From the NCBI RefSeq assembly GCF_002775205.1, contig NC_036458.1:806983-870982 (forward strand): a stretch of 64,000 bases of DNA, written 5' to 3'. Below the pieces are notes generated by a model. It worked only from the letters and a program-made list of their open reading frames with translations, had not been told where the DNA came from and ran no database searches. Source of the DNA: Xiphophorus maculatus. Its lineage: Eukaryota; Chordata; Actinopteri; Cyprinodontiformes; Poeciliidae. The translations under genes and the position numbers were made by a program. Of the stretch, positions 46,344 to 57,610 are shown in pieces (the stretch's first letter is position 1; each line of letters begins with the position of its first letter).

Positions 46344-47345
46344 CTGACTTGATCCTGAAGTCATCCTGAGCCAGTCTCGCGTTGTCGATGCTCAGCATCA
46401 CGGAGCCTTTAGAGATGAGGGCTGCCTCGATCTGAAAACACATATCAGCATTTATTATCATAGATATAATTATTACAGATTATAGATATGATTATTACAG
46501 ATGTTATCATTATAGATATGATTATTACAGATTATAGATGTAATCATTACAGATGTTATCATTATAGATATGATTATTGTTGTTATTTTTAATGACAGAT
46601 GGTTTTATGGGTGTGGCATCATCGGTTAATTTTCTCATCAGTATAAAAAGTTTCTCATCTTAAAACTTTTTGATCTTCTGGAGAATCTTTGATCAAAGGT
46701 TAAATCTTTAATAAATATATTCAGATTTCCTCATTTCTGCAGATTATTGCCGCCGTCAGCATCTTTCTGAAGTTGTGTTTTCGGGTCCTGTCGGGTGTTT
46801 TCGGGTGTTCTCGGGTCTCGGTGCAGACTCACCTTGGCCTGCAGGTCTGCGATGGTGACGTAGAAGTGGCTGTAGTCCCGTTTGGACGGGCCCACCTTGC
46901 TCTCTGCGAACTCCCGGATCTTGAGCTCCAGCTCGGTGTTGGCCTTCTCCAGCGCCGCCACCTTGGCCAGGTAGGCGGCCAGCCGGTCGTTCAGGTTCTG
47001 CATGGTGAACTTCTCGTTGCCGATGATGCCGTCTTCACCTCCTCCGAACCCGGCACCGCCACCTGCACCGAACCCCGCGCCCCCTCCGAACCCGCCACCT
47101 GCACCCCCACCGAACCCGCCGCCGAACCCGGAACCGGCTCCCCCGCCGAAGCCGAAGGCCGCGCTGCCGCCGCCCCCGCCGGCGGAGAAGCTCCGGCTGG
47201 CCCGGGAGACCCTGACGCTGCCGCCGCCGCCGGCTCCCCCGGCCACGCTGAAGGAGCTGAGGCCGCCGCCGAAGGAGGAGCGGGCCAGGCCTCCGCCCAT
47301 GGAGCTCCGGGAGGAGGAGGAGGAGGAGTACATCATGGTGGCCAT
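43308..47345 (-). CDS. Type I keratin, gene A (8 coding exons)
   Basis: Minus-strand exons: 46833-47345, 46349-46431, 45141-45297, 44902-45063, 44698-44823, 44089-44163, 43857-44014, 43308-43398; phases agree throughout, 454 residues. The 83, 157, 162 and 126 bp sizes of exons 2-5 are the canonical keratin ones. A glycine-rich head (1-109) of GGG(A/F)G repeats precedes a rod of about 309 residues, from [20 protein letters not shown] at 110 to the helix-termination motif EYRRLLDGE ending at 418. A short tail follows with 11 consecutive serines and ends IEESSS. Type I keratins pair with type II keratins into epithelial 10-nm filaments. An acidic fish keratin of the K13-like kind is most likely; the exact orthologue cannot be named from sequence alone. 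The canonical exon 6 is split in two. Gene B, 8.6 kb away, is its tandem paralogue. Confidence 0.95.
46321..46344. repeat. (ACAG)n microsatellite beside a keratin splice donor
   Basis: About six ACAG units. On the coding strand these follow the exon 2 donor GTCAGT of keratin gene A almost at once (…GTCAGTGTCTGTCTGTCT…). Confidence 0.92.
46445..46580. repeat. Degenerate tandem repeat (attattacagat-ttatagat)
   Basis: Several imperfect copies of 'tagatatgattattacagat' and 'gttatcattatagatatgat' type sequence in intron 1 of keratin gene A. Confidence 0.75.
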
Positions 47346-47419
47346 GATGAAGATGAGGAGTCGGTCTGTCTTCTCAGGAGAGGAGGAGAGAGAAGTGAGG
47401 AGCAGCGGACCGGGCGGCC

Positions 47420-47426
47420 TTTTATA
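47420..47426 (-). promoter_or_regulatory. TATA box of keratin gene A
   Basis: TATAAAA on the coding strand, 75 bases upstream of the ATG at 47345, implying a 5' UTR of roughly 45 bases. Confidence 0.75.
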
Positions 47427-47884
47427 GAGCCGCGGTGGGCGGGGCTTCAGGTGAGGGGGCGGAGCCAGGACCCACACCCACCGAGGCAGACACCTGCAGC
47501 AGAACCGAACCGAACCTGCCCCGACATCAGGCTCTGTTCTGACCCGTCTCAACCAAAATCAGGCCGGGGCGGTGCCACTGCTGCAGCTCTGCCAGGTCCA
47601 GAACCGAACCGGGCCCAGGTCCGAGCCGTGTCCAGAACCTCAGACTGACCTGAGCTGATCCGGTGCGGTTCTGATGGAGGTTCATGAAAACCCACAGAAC
47701 CTCCCACGATGCATGATGGGAAAAACAGATCCACCTGCTGAACAGAACCGGTCCAGTTTGGAGAATCCAGACATGCATTATTATTCAGCCTTTATGTTCT
47801 GTGGTTCTGATGGTTCTGGTAGTTCTGATGGTTCTGGATCACAGAAAACCCAGAACGTCTCTGAACATCAGAATGTTCAACACA

Positions 47885-48065
47885 TTTCTGCCCAAGTCGT
47901 CGCATATTGACGCGAAGGGGAGCGACGACTTGGTCAGAGTCCTTCAGCGTCACATGTTCACGACTTGGGCAGGTCACATGTTTTACGTGGATTATTAACG
48001 CGAAGGGTTCTAGAAACCGCTGCCGAACCTTCAAAACCCGACGATTTGGTTAAGTTTAGGGCAAC
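47885..48065. repeat. Dispersed repeat with 12-bp inverted repeat and internal direct repeats
   Basis: Inverted arms ccaagtcgtcgc (47892-47903) and gcgacgacttgg (47922-47933) are separated by 18 bases. 'acgcgaaggg' occurs at 47910 and again at 47999, and 'cgacttggg' recurs near 47961. It resembles a dispersed family present in many percomorph fish; the class is unknown to me. Confidence 0.5.
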
Positions 48066-51000
48066 AGTTACGGTAAGGCTCAGGGGAACCATGTGACGAG
48101 TTCTGGACCGTGAGAACGGGTCGGAATGTTCCAGAAAACTAATGACAAACAGAGATTTTAACAGAAATGTCTCGGTTCTGGTCTGGGCTCCAGAACCCAG
48201 AACAGGTTCTGCTGAGGTTCTGTAGGCCCAGGGCAGTCTTTATCGTTGGTTCTGGTTTCATCTTCCTCCTCGGATCGGGTCCGGTTTCTGGCCCATGAAG
48301 CCCAGAACCACCAGGGTCACTGGACCAGCTTGTGGTTCAGAACCCGTCTGGGTCGAGATGTTCAGGTTCTGGAATGGATTCTGTTTGATGATCCGCTGTT
48401 CGCCTGCTGCTGCTGCACTTTTTCCTTCCACTCAACTTTCTGTGGTTATTTTTCACTGCATGTTACATTTTAGTTCTGCTAACGCTAAAGCGCTAACCAC
48501 CGCTCGTTTTAGAGTGAAGTTACTCATTTGACACAAAACAAACCCCAGAATGTGTCGGACATCCAGTTAGTTCTAGTCCGGTTCTGCTGGTGATCCGGTT
48601 CTGCTGGTGATCCGTCCCGCTGCGTCTCTGTTAATACCAAGTTAATATATTTGCTGTGAACGACGTGGAGCTTCGCGTTGCGCTCCAGAAGCGCTCATGA
48701 GGTTCGGTTTGGGCCCAGCCTGAGTTCAGGTGGTCATAATGTTCTGTGGATCCAGGTGCAGGCCCGGCGGGCGGACCGGTTCTGGAGCTCCTGCAGCGTC
48801 GGGATGAGGTAACCTGGCGCTGATCTCGCTCTCAGAGCGGACCGAAACGGCCGGCGGCACCGAGCGCTTGCCTGCTGCTGGCGGCGTCTCCTCGTCAGGC
48901 GCCCGCTGTGGGAAAGCGCCCCGGGCCGCCGTCACCATGGCGACGCAGCTCGACTCGCGGCGCAGAGTGTGTTCGGGCGTGAAGCTCTGAAACAAAGTCG
49001 GCTTTGATGCAGACCCAGGGTGCTCAAGGTGTGGTCAGGGGGCCGACTGCGGCCGTCGGAGTGATTCTGTGGGTCAAAGGCCTCAGAACATTTCCTGTGA
49101 TCATCAGAGTGAAGCAGAAGAGCGAAGATGTTCCTGCAGATAATCTGGACCTCCTGCTGCTCTACAGGGTGAGTAGAACCACCAGGTCGGTTCTGGTTCT
49201 GCTGGGGTTCGGCTCTTTCTGCAGATTCTGAACGGTGCTCCAATGGTTCTGGAGGCGATGAGTTCATTCTGGCAGTGGACCGAATGGAGTCGGCGTCGGA
49301 ACAGAACCGAGTTCATGTCCTCCAGTTACACACTGCTAGTTCCGCTAACGCTAAAGCGCTAATCATAAACATTAGTCCCGCTAATGCTAAAATGCTAACG
49401 ATAAACATAAACGAAACATTAACACAATGTTTAATGGAAAAGTATTTTTATTGTGATATAAAGAAATGAAACAGATTAAATGAACAGAAACTTTCTAAAC
49501 GTGAAGCAGGAAAATATTTCTATTAAAAAATACATGACCTTACTTTACTGATCGTAATACAAATAATATTTCTTAGCAGTTCTAACGATAAAATGAAAAT
49601 ATTGATGATTGATTCAGAGCAAAATGATTAGTTTGAAAATAACTTAATGTCAGTAAAGATATGACTTTATTCAATGCTGGTATTTAATTTAAAATAACTT
49701 AATATGTAATTCTTTAATAACTTTAACACAGATGTTGAACTTTATTTGAATAACAGTTTATGAAACATCCAAGTAACTTAGCGCTCCATAATTTCTGGTT
49801 CTGGTTCTGAAAACTCGCCGTGGATCAGAGGCATAAAAACAACTTTCTAGTTGATTGATGGAGTCAAAGTTCAGCTGCAGGTTTCTGTGTGGCTCTTAAT
49901 CCTCCTGTTAAGTCGGCATCCGAGCTCAAGTCGGTTCTGGTTCTGGCTCCAGAGAATGCCAACCTGCTGCAGGCTGGTTCTGATCCGAGGCACTGAAGGT
50001 GAGGCTGTGACTGACAGGCAGTAATCTGCCGTCGGCCTGCAGCTCTCATCCCAGCTGCATATTTCTCTGCTTGCGTGTCAGCAGAGCTCAGCTTTATGGA
50101 TCATGTTTGGGTCCAATCGCTGCGGGTCCAATCGCTGCGAATAGAACTTTAATCAAGATGTTCCTGTTAAAACTGTCAGCATTTCTGTCATCAAACTTTC
50201 CAGACCGCTTCAGATTAGACCTCTGGGTTTTTCTGTCAGATTGTAAAGAAAGTCAATAAGAGGAGTGAATAAAAGCTGCAGCACAAGAGAGGAGAAATTT
50301 ATTTTCCAATTCAGGCTAAAAACAAGAGACAGAACCGGTTGAAATGGTTCCTGCAGCCGGTCTCAGGTTCTGAAGGGAAATGCTTGATGTTAGCAGGTCC
50401 AGAGTGAATCCTGGACGGGTTTCCAGTCCAACACGGAGACAACCAGCCTCTCTCTGGTTCCGACAGCATCGAGAACAAAAGGCTAATCTGGAAAACAGAT
50501 TTTTCATCATCAGAGCAAGAAGCAAAGCTGCTCGACATGTTAGTTTATATTAGCATTTAGCTGGTTTCTGCTGTGTATTAATGAAATTTGGTGTTTGAAT
50601 CGTTAAAGCAGGCAGCTTGGGCATCCGGGTCCACACACTGGTCCCAACGTCTGGACCCCACCCAGGGTCGGGGTACTGGAGTCGCCCACCAGCAGGTTTT
50701 TGGGTTGAAAAAACTTACAATCATTTGGAAGCACAAGAGAGATGATGGCATGTGAGGCAATCAGTGCATCAACTTTCAACCCAGCTTAATCCGTCGCTGT
50801 TTCTGGAGTACCAGATATAAACTCTTAGCCTGGTGGGAGGGCAAGTAAAGCCTGGCAGCCCGCCAGGCTGATAACACACTGGGGGATAATAACCCTGCTC
50901 TACAGAACCTCCTGCTAATAAAACTCAAACTCCTGATCCAACAACGTTTAATGAGCTGAAAGAGAAACTAAACCTCAAATCACATTTTTGCAAATAAACT

Positions 51001-54000
51001 GTCAAAATAAGTTAAGGATTCTACATTTATGTTTCTGTGGGAATTTCACAGAAACGGTTCACTCAGACACGCCCCCTGGTGGTGAGTCAGGACATGGACA
51101 GCTAGCGTAGTTAGCACTGATCGAACACAGAGCAGAGTGGGTCTGACTGCAGGCGGGTTGCTGCAGAACTTGTTGCTCGCTCAGCTGCTGCAGAGGGATT
51201 GGCTCTTCAAAGTAAAAGAAATGTCTCTAGATTTGGTGCTAGTCGCTTTTTTGACAAGAAGTCATCAGAGGGTCTGGAAAGTTGCTAAATACAGCGACAA
51301 TGCCACTAAGTTAGCAACAGTGCTTTTCTCGTCATGACCACGCCCCACATAGCCCCTCCCCTAACCCCCACAGTAGACCACGCCCCTCAGCGCTCAGTGG
51401 CTCCGCCCACTCTGGTGGAATCTCGACATTTATCTGGGGACAGCTCCAGCTCACGTTCAAGCTTCCAGCTTCAACATTTCTGCGATAATGGAGCAAAATC
51501 CACCAGAGGCTCTCGGGTTAAAGCCCATCATCAGTTTAAATCGGTAATTTCTTCAGAAACAAGCTGAGATCTAGAAGGCGGGTTCAGTTTGTGAGCTGCA
51601 GAAGCAAACGGGTTTATCTCCAGACTGACGGTTCCAAGAGTTCAGAGATTATTTCTCACTGAAATGATTATTTAACCAACAACCAGGATCGTGTCCAACT
51701 GAGTGATTAAGACCTCGGACTGGAAGTCTGATGGATCTGATCGCTGCCGTGTGGAACACCAGGAAATCAGCTGGAGTACCCAGAGAGAACCCACGAAGCA
51801 CCGGGAGAACAGCAGACCACCGACAGAAAGGCAGTGGAACCAGGACTTTTACTTTAAAGTTCTACCAACATCTCCGTTTCAAATCCAGACGGTCTGAAAC
51901 TGAAGGCTTTAAGGGATCTGAAGAGCAGGTTCTGGACGTCCGTTCCTCTGAAGAGTCCAGCAGAGACCGTAAGATCCAGAGAGCTCTAAAACCAGACGGA
52001 CCGGTCCAGAACATTTTGGTTTTCCTGTAGTTTGATCTTGGAGGACCTTCTGTGTTTGACAGGTGTTGGAGTTGCTCCGCCTTCCCGCTCATTCCTGCAG
52101 AATTCCCCTAAAACTCCTGCATCCGTAACCCGAGTTCTGGTCCAGAACCATACATGTTCTGGTTCTGTTCATTGGAACGACTCATAATATTCCAGAAACT
52201 GAACCTGTTTTCTAGAAACTCACACCAGACCAGAACCTGGAGTCTGAGCCGGTTCTGGTCCAGAAAACGGCGTCACTTCGTATCTATGAACATCGACTGA
52301 CGTGGTTTTACAAAATATGACCTTAATTTGTGATGAAGTGGCGACCGGTCCGATAAGGACGGGATTGTTCAACTGTCCTGTGATTCGATTCAGATTTTTG
52401 GAGTCACAGTTTCATGAAAATTGATGATTGATCATAATTTGTGCTTCAATCTGTAGGAGACGAAAGGATCCAACTGATCCAGTCTGGAAGACAAACGGAG
52501 ACACTGAAGTCGTTTCCACTTCCTCTCTGCTTCACCGAAGAGAAAAGAGGAAAACAATAAATCATCTAAACGGAAATTATAGTTTGTTTTCATTTATCAG
52601 GTGATTAATTGGTTCATTGCTGGCCTGTTTGTCACTAATCCTTTATTATTATTGTGCATGTTGATGGACGTTTTATCGCTGCGTTTGCTCGGCGTCGTTC
52701 ACAGCAAATATTACCTGGAAGTCAACAAAGAGCCCAGCTGGATGATTGGAAATCTGCTTCTGTTTAGAGGTTAAAGGTCAAATCCAGCAGCTTTTCTGAT
52801 CACAGTGAGTCGGAGCGCCGAGGCTTCGTTCAGCGCCTGGCCAAAGGGCACGCAGGCAGAGGGCGGGATGAACGCCAGCTCTCTGTCTGCTGGCTTTCCA
52901 ACCGTTCAGTCAAGGATCCGGGTTCTGGTTCAGGTCTCAACAGAACCTCCTGGAACGGGCTCGGATCAGGTTGTGGAGCCCCGGGTGTTGTCGGAGCGCC
53001 GGAGCGATGAGATCATTCCAGGATCTGGATGAGAGTTCCCCTCCAGCGCTGCGCATCAACAGATTTATGAGCACTCTGCAGATCTGGGAAGGTGGAGTGT
53101 GCCCCGGGCCGGGGAGGGGTCCGATTAACGAAACCCAAGAGAGGTCACAGATCCGCTGCAGGCGGAACCGAGCCGTCCGTCAGGAACAGCACCTCACAGG
53201 GCAGAGGAAACGGGGGTTCGGATGTTTCTGGGAGACCACACACAGTGGCTTCAGTCATCATTCTGTCCTCTCTGCTAACTGGTCCAGACTTGAACTAGGC
53301 CATTCCAGGATCATAATGTTACCCTGCCTTTTCCAGTCCAGAACCAGGGTAGATGTGGGTTTGGGATCATTGTTTGAGGTAAAGTCGAGGAATCTGTGAA
53401 CTTTGTGCTTTGCGCCCCTGCAGTGGCTGCAGGCCCTGAGCATGACGGTCCCACCACCGTGCAGTGTTGATAGGTTTCTAAAGGTTTCTCATGGTGTCCA
53501 AAGAGTTGAATCTCTGCTGGGTCCGACCAGCTTCTGTCCAGGAGACGAGTTGATTGGGAGCAAGCAGCAGCTTCTGTCTTGGTCTCGGACCAAGTGGACC
53601 GTCACCCTGATGCTCCGGCAGTCTGCGAGAGGCTGGCTGGTTCCTGAACGTCTGAATCATTCTGCTTTTATCTGAGACAGTTTGTGTTCTTCTCCACAGC
53701 TGGATAACTTGTTAACAACTGCTCTGCAGCTGCAGGTGAGGAGAGGAACTGGATCAGTTCTGATGCTGTCGGGCGTGACGAGACGTTCAGAACCGCTGAC
53801 AGAACCAAACCGACATAGAGACACCATGAGGAGCAGCGAAGGTCCAGAGGTCGGGTTCTGTTTGGTACCTGATGTTTATTTAAAGTTTACTGCTCTACTC
53901 ACCCTAAGTAAATTTTTTTTTTTAACTTCTAAAGCGCTAATTTACACGGCTGTTTTATAAACTTCCACTTGACTAAAGTTTGACAAAAGTGATGAAGTTT

Positions 54001-55208
54001 GGTTATCGACCGTCTGCACTGTTGGTTCTGGAACCTCCGTTGGGTTTGGGTCGGCCTGGACCGGTACCGATTCAGCCTCTAAGCGCTCTAAAATGTCCTG
54101 GTAACAGGCTGCACTTTGTCCTTCCACTCAACTTTCCAGTGATGAAGCTCTGTGAACAAGAAGCTTCTTTAGAAATGATCTTTTCTGGCTTTTTCTGCTT
54201 GGAGAGCGAGTCTGCTGGACATCTGGGTTAGCATCTTTATTATGATTGGGTCGGATCAGAACCAACCAGAACATAATCAGAACCGACCAGAACATTTCTG
54301 TAGTAAAAATAATTTTTCGGATGTAATTCTCTAACTTTGTGACGAAGCAACGTTTGAGTTTTTATTTGTTGTGAACCAGAACCATCAAACTCTGTTGACT
54401 CTCTCAGGGTTTTGGGTTTAACCTGCTGGTTCTGAAAGGCCCGTGTGAAGACGGGTCCATCATTTTAACACATGTTGAACACATAAGAACAGATGAGTAG
54501 ATAAATCTCAACAGTTTGGGCTCTTAGCGTCATGCCTGTCACTGGACCATCAGAACTTTTAACTGACCGCTGGTTCTGTTGGACCTGGTGGGTTCTGGTT
54601 CTGCTGATTAAACCTTTAACTCTAGAGCCTGAAGAAACATGTGGCGCTTAGTTGAGAAGAAATTAAAAGCTAAACAGAAATAAAGTCGTGGTTCTTTCAG
54701 AATAAAAGCCGGCTAGCACCTCCAGTTTGAATCGGTGGATTGAAGTAAAACTGGCCGCTGCTGCCCCCTGGTGGCCATGACGGATAATTATAAATCTGAA
54801 TTCCCTCCATTTCCTCCTTCTGGACCAGAACCAATCCCAGCCTCCTCTGCTTGCGACAGTTCAGAGTTTAGTTAATTTAAACTGAACTGGAACCAAATCC
54901 TGACCCAGTTCTGAGTTCTGACCAGGTGTTTATCCTCCAGGTCTGCCCAGATAAGCTGCTGGGATCTTTTCTTAATTCTTATTTCCATATTTCTATTAGA
55001 ATTTATTTGAGTCTATATTTTTCTTGTATCTGTTTGGGTTTTGCAGAACCTGTGACCTGTGAGTGGATCAGGTTCTGCTAAAGAACCCAGATCGGTTCTG
55101 AAACTGTTTTGTGCAAAACTTTTATTCAAATGTTTTGTTTTCTCCATATTTATTGAAAGTTTGTGAAATAAAACACAGTTCTCCTCCCAGTGCTGCTGTG
55201 GTCACCTG

Positions 55209-55209
55209 A

Positions 55210-55269
<60 letters not shown>
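55209..55269. repeat. (AAT)n microsatellite
   Basis: About 20 uninterrupted AAT/ATA triplets. Confidence 0.95.
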
Positions 55270-55872
55270 TGATAAGTTACAATGCATCAAACCTGGTCAA
55301 TCAGAGCCGGGAGGAGGGTCTTAGTGTTGTCAATCATCACCATGTACTCACTGCTAAATGTGCCAACAGTAAAGAAACAGCTTAATGTTCCAGGAAAACC
55401 GTCTATACGCCTTCATCGGTGGCTATGCTAACTAGCATTAGCATTTTTTGCAGGCTATGTTGTGGTGAAGAGCAGAGAGCAAGGCGGACTGAGCATGAGG
55501 GTGATTGACAGCGCTTAGACCCGCCCGCTGGCTCTGATTGGTTGTATCAGCACTGGGAGGAAACTTTTTCCCCACATTATTTCTCTGATATCTCACTGTC
55601 AGCTGATATGAAAAATAAAAATAAAATGTTAAATAAGTTTCTTCCTGGAGTTTTAATGTTATTATCTGGTAACTTTTTCCTGTAATCAGAACCTCCATTT
55701 AGTTTACATCTGCAGCCAGAACCAGAACTTTTTTTACTGGTTCTTTTTAATTTTTTACTGGTTCTGGTTCTGAAGACCAGCAGCCTGCAGGCCTGGTTCT
55801 GACCGGACCCGAACTCGGTGAGGTTTTGGAGGAGAAATGAAGACGGACACGCGGCGCTGAGGCGGACTCTGG

Positions 55873-55878
55873 TTTATT
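55873..55878 (-). terminator. Polyadenylation signal AATAAA of keratin gene B
   Basis: Plus-strand TTTATT, AATAAA on the coding strand, about 40 bases after the stop codon of keratin gene B. This gives an unusually short 3' UTR. Confidence 0.6.
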
Positions 55879-55916
55879 CTCAGGTGAGTGATCAGGAAGG
55901 AAGCTGATTGGCTGCT

Positions 55917-57123
55917 TCAGTGAGTCACTGAGGAAGAGGTGGATGAAGATGAGGAGGAGACCAGCTTCCCGTCCACGGTCTCCTCCACCATGGTCACCAC
56001 GCGCCGCGTGGAGGAGGAGGAGGAGCTGCGGACCAATCAGAGCACAGATCAGGTGGAGCCGACCACCTGTGGGCTGAGGATCGTTCTCCAGGTGAACATG
56101 TCTCACCTGCCGCCTCCCTCTCCGTCCAGCAGGCGGCGGTATTCTGCGATCTCCATCTCCAGCCGGGTCTTCAGGTCCAGCAGCATCTGGTACTCCTGAC
56201 CCTGCCGCTCCATGTCGGCCCTCAGCTGAACCAGCTGCTCCTCCAGGGACGATACCTGCACAGGCACAGGTGAGGCTGTAGCTCCTCCCACTTTCACCGC
56301 ATCACAGGTCAACCAGAACCGAACCGGTCTCACCTGCATCTGGTAGCCGGACAGCTGCAGCGAGTATCGGCTCTGGGTCTCAGCCATGGTCGCCTCCAGA
56401 GACGCTTTCTGCGCACAAACCACAGAAGAAGAATTTCATTATTTCACTCCGTTCATTTAAAAACCAAATAGTTAAAAGTTGCTGTTTAGACGCTGGATGA
56501 AGTTAATCAGATTAATTGAATCGATTAATCGTTAAGTGGAGCATAAAACAGTTTGCTAAAGAACAACACAGTCAGAGCTACAAAAATAATCATTTTGCAT
56601 TTAAGATAAAATCCTATAAATCAGTTTATTCAGAACTCCTCCAGTTCAGTTTTAACCTGCTTTATTTTCTGTAATAAAATCAATTAATCACTTTTACATC
56701 CAGTTGTTAATCAATAATTAAGCAGCAGATCAGCTCTACGCTGTATTGATGATCAGAAAGGCTTTTCTCATGTTGATGTCCACTAATTTAATGTTTAGTG
56801 ACTTTTAGGCAATAAAATGTTATGAATTATTAATTTATTCATAATAAAAGGTTTTGAGTAATAAACAATAATCAATTACTAAAATAATCATTAGCTGCAG
56901 CGATAGCAGCAGCTGTGTGTTAATGTTTGTCAGTGTGTGTGTGTGTGTGTCAGAGTGTGTGTGTCCTCACCATGCCCAGCATTGTCTGCAGCTCGATCTC
57001 CAGAGACTGTAGCGACCTTTTGACCTCTGTCACTTCGCCCCTGGACTCCTGCAGCGTCACCGACTGAAAGACCACCTCCTTGTTCAGAGTCTCTGTCTGC
57101 GCACACACACACCCACACACACA

Positions 57124-57192
<69 letters not shown>

Positions 57193-57518
57193 CTTTTATT
57201 CTTAACCAGAACCAGAACCTAATCCACACCAAACCTCTAAACTTGACTGGAGATACAGAAAACATGAGGACTGGAAAACAGTCGTCCCTTTGTGTCCTGC
57301 ACAAAGTACAGGTAGAGTTTGAAGAAGAGGACAGGAAGTGAGGTCATGTGGCTCACCTTGGTCTGGAACCAGGCCTCCAGGTCTCTCTGGTTCTTGGCGG
57401 CGACCGACTCGTAATGCTCCCGGATCTCCTCCATCACCTTGGTGAGGTCCTGAGCCGGCGCGGCGTCCACCTCCACGTGGACCTGGCCGCTCATCTGGGA
57501 GCGCGTGGACACCAGCTC

Positions 57519-57610
<92 letters not shown>

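Larger units (their letters stand above)
47430..55870. other. Spacer between keratin genes A and B
   Basis: No gene recognised over 8.4 kb. The DNA is rich in CAGAACC/GGTTCTG words, and in copies of a 'gctaacgctaaagcgctaa' repeat (48478-48500, 49340-49400). A hairpin-bearing repeat lies at about 47890-48060 and an AAT run at 55209-55269. A moderately GC-rich patch at 48750-48990 has short frames but no recognisable protein. Confidence 0.6.

Noticed and set aside
46773-47648. 291-codon plus-strand frame opposite keratin A exon 1
   Set aside because: Antisense shadow of the glycine-rich keratin head.
48726-48995. GC-rich patch with ATG GCG ACG CAG… frame, considered as a lone exon
   Set aside because: The plus-strand frame stops after 17 codons and neither strand shows a donor/acceptor pair or known protein.
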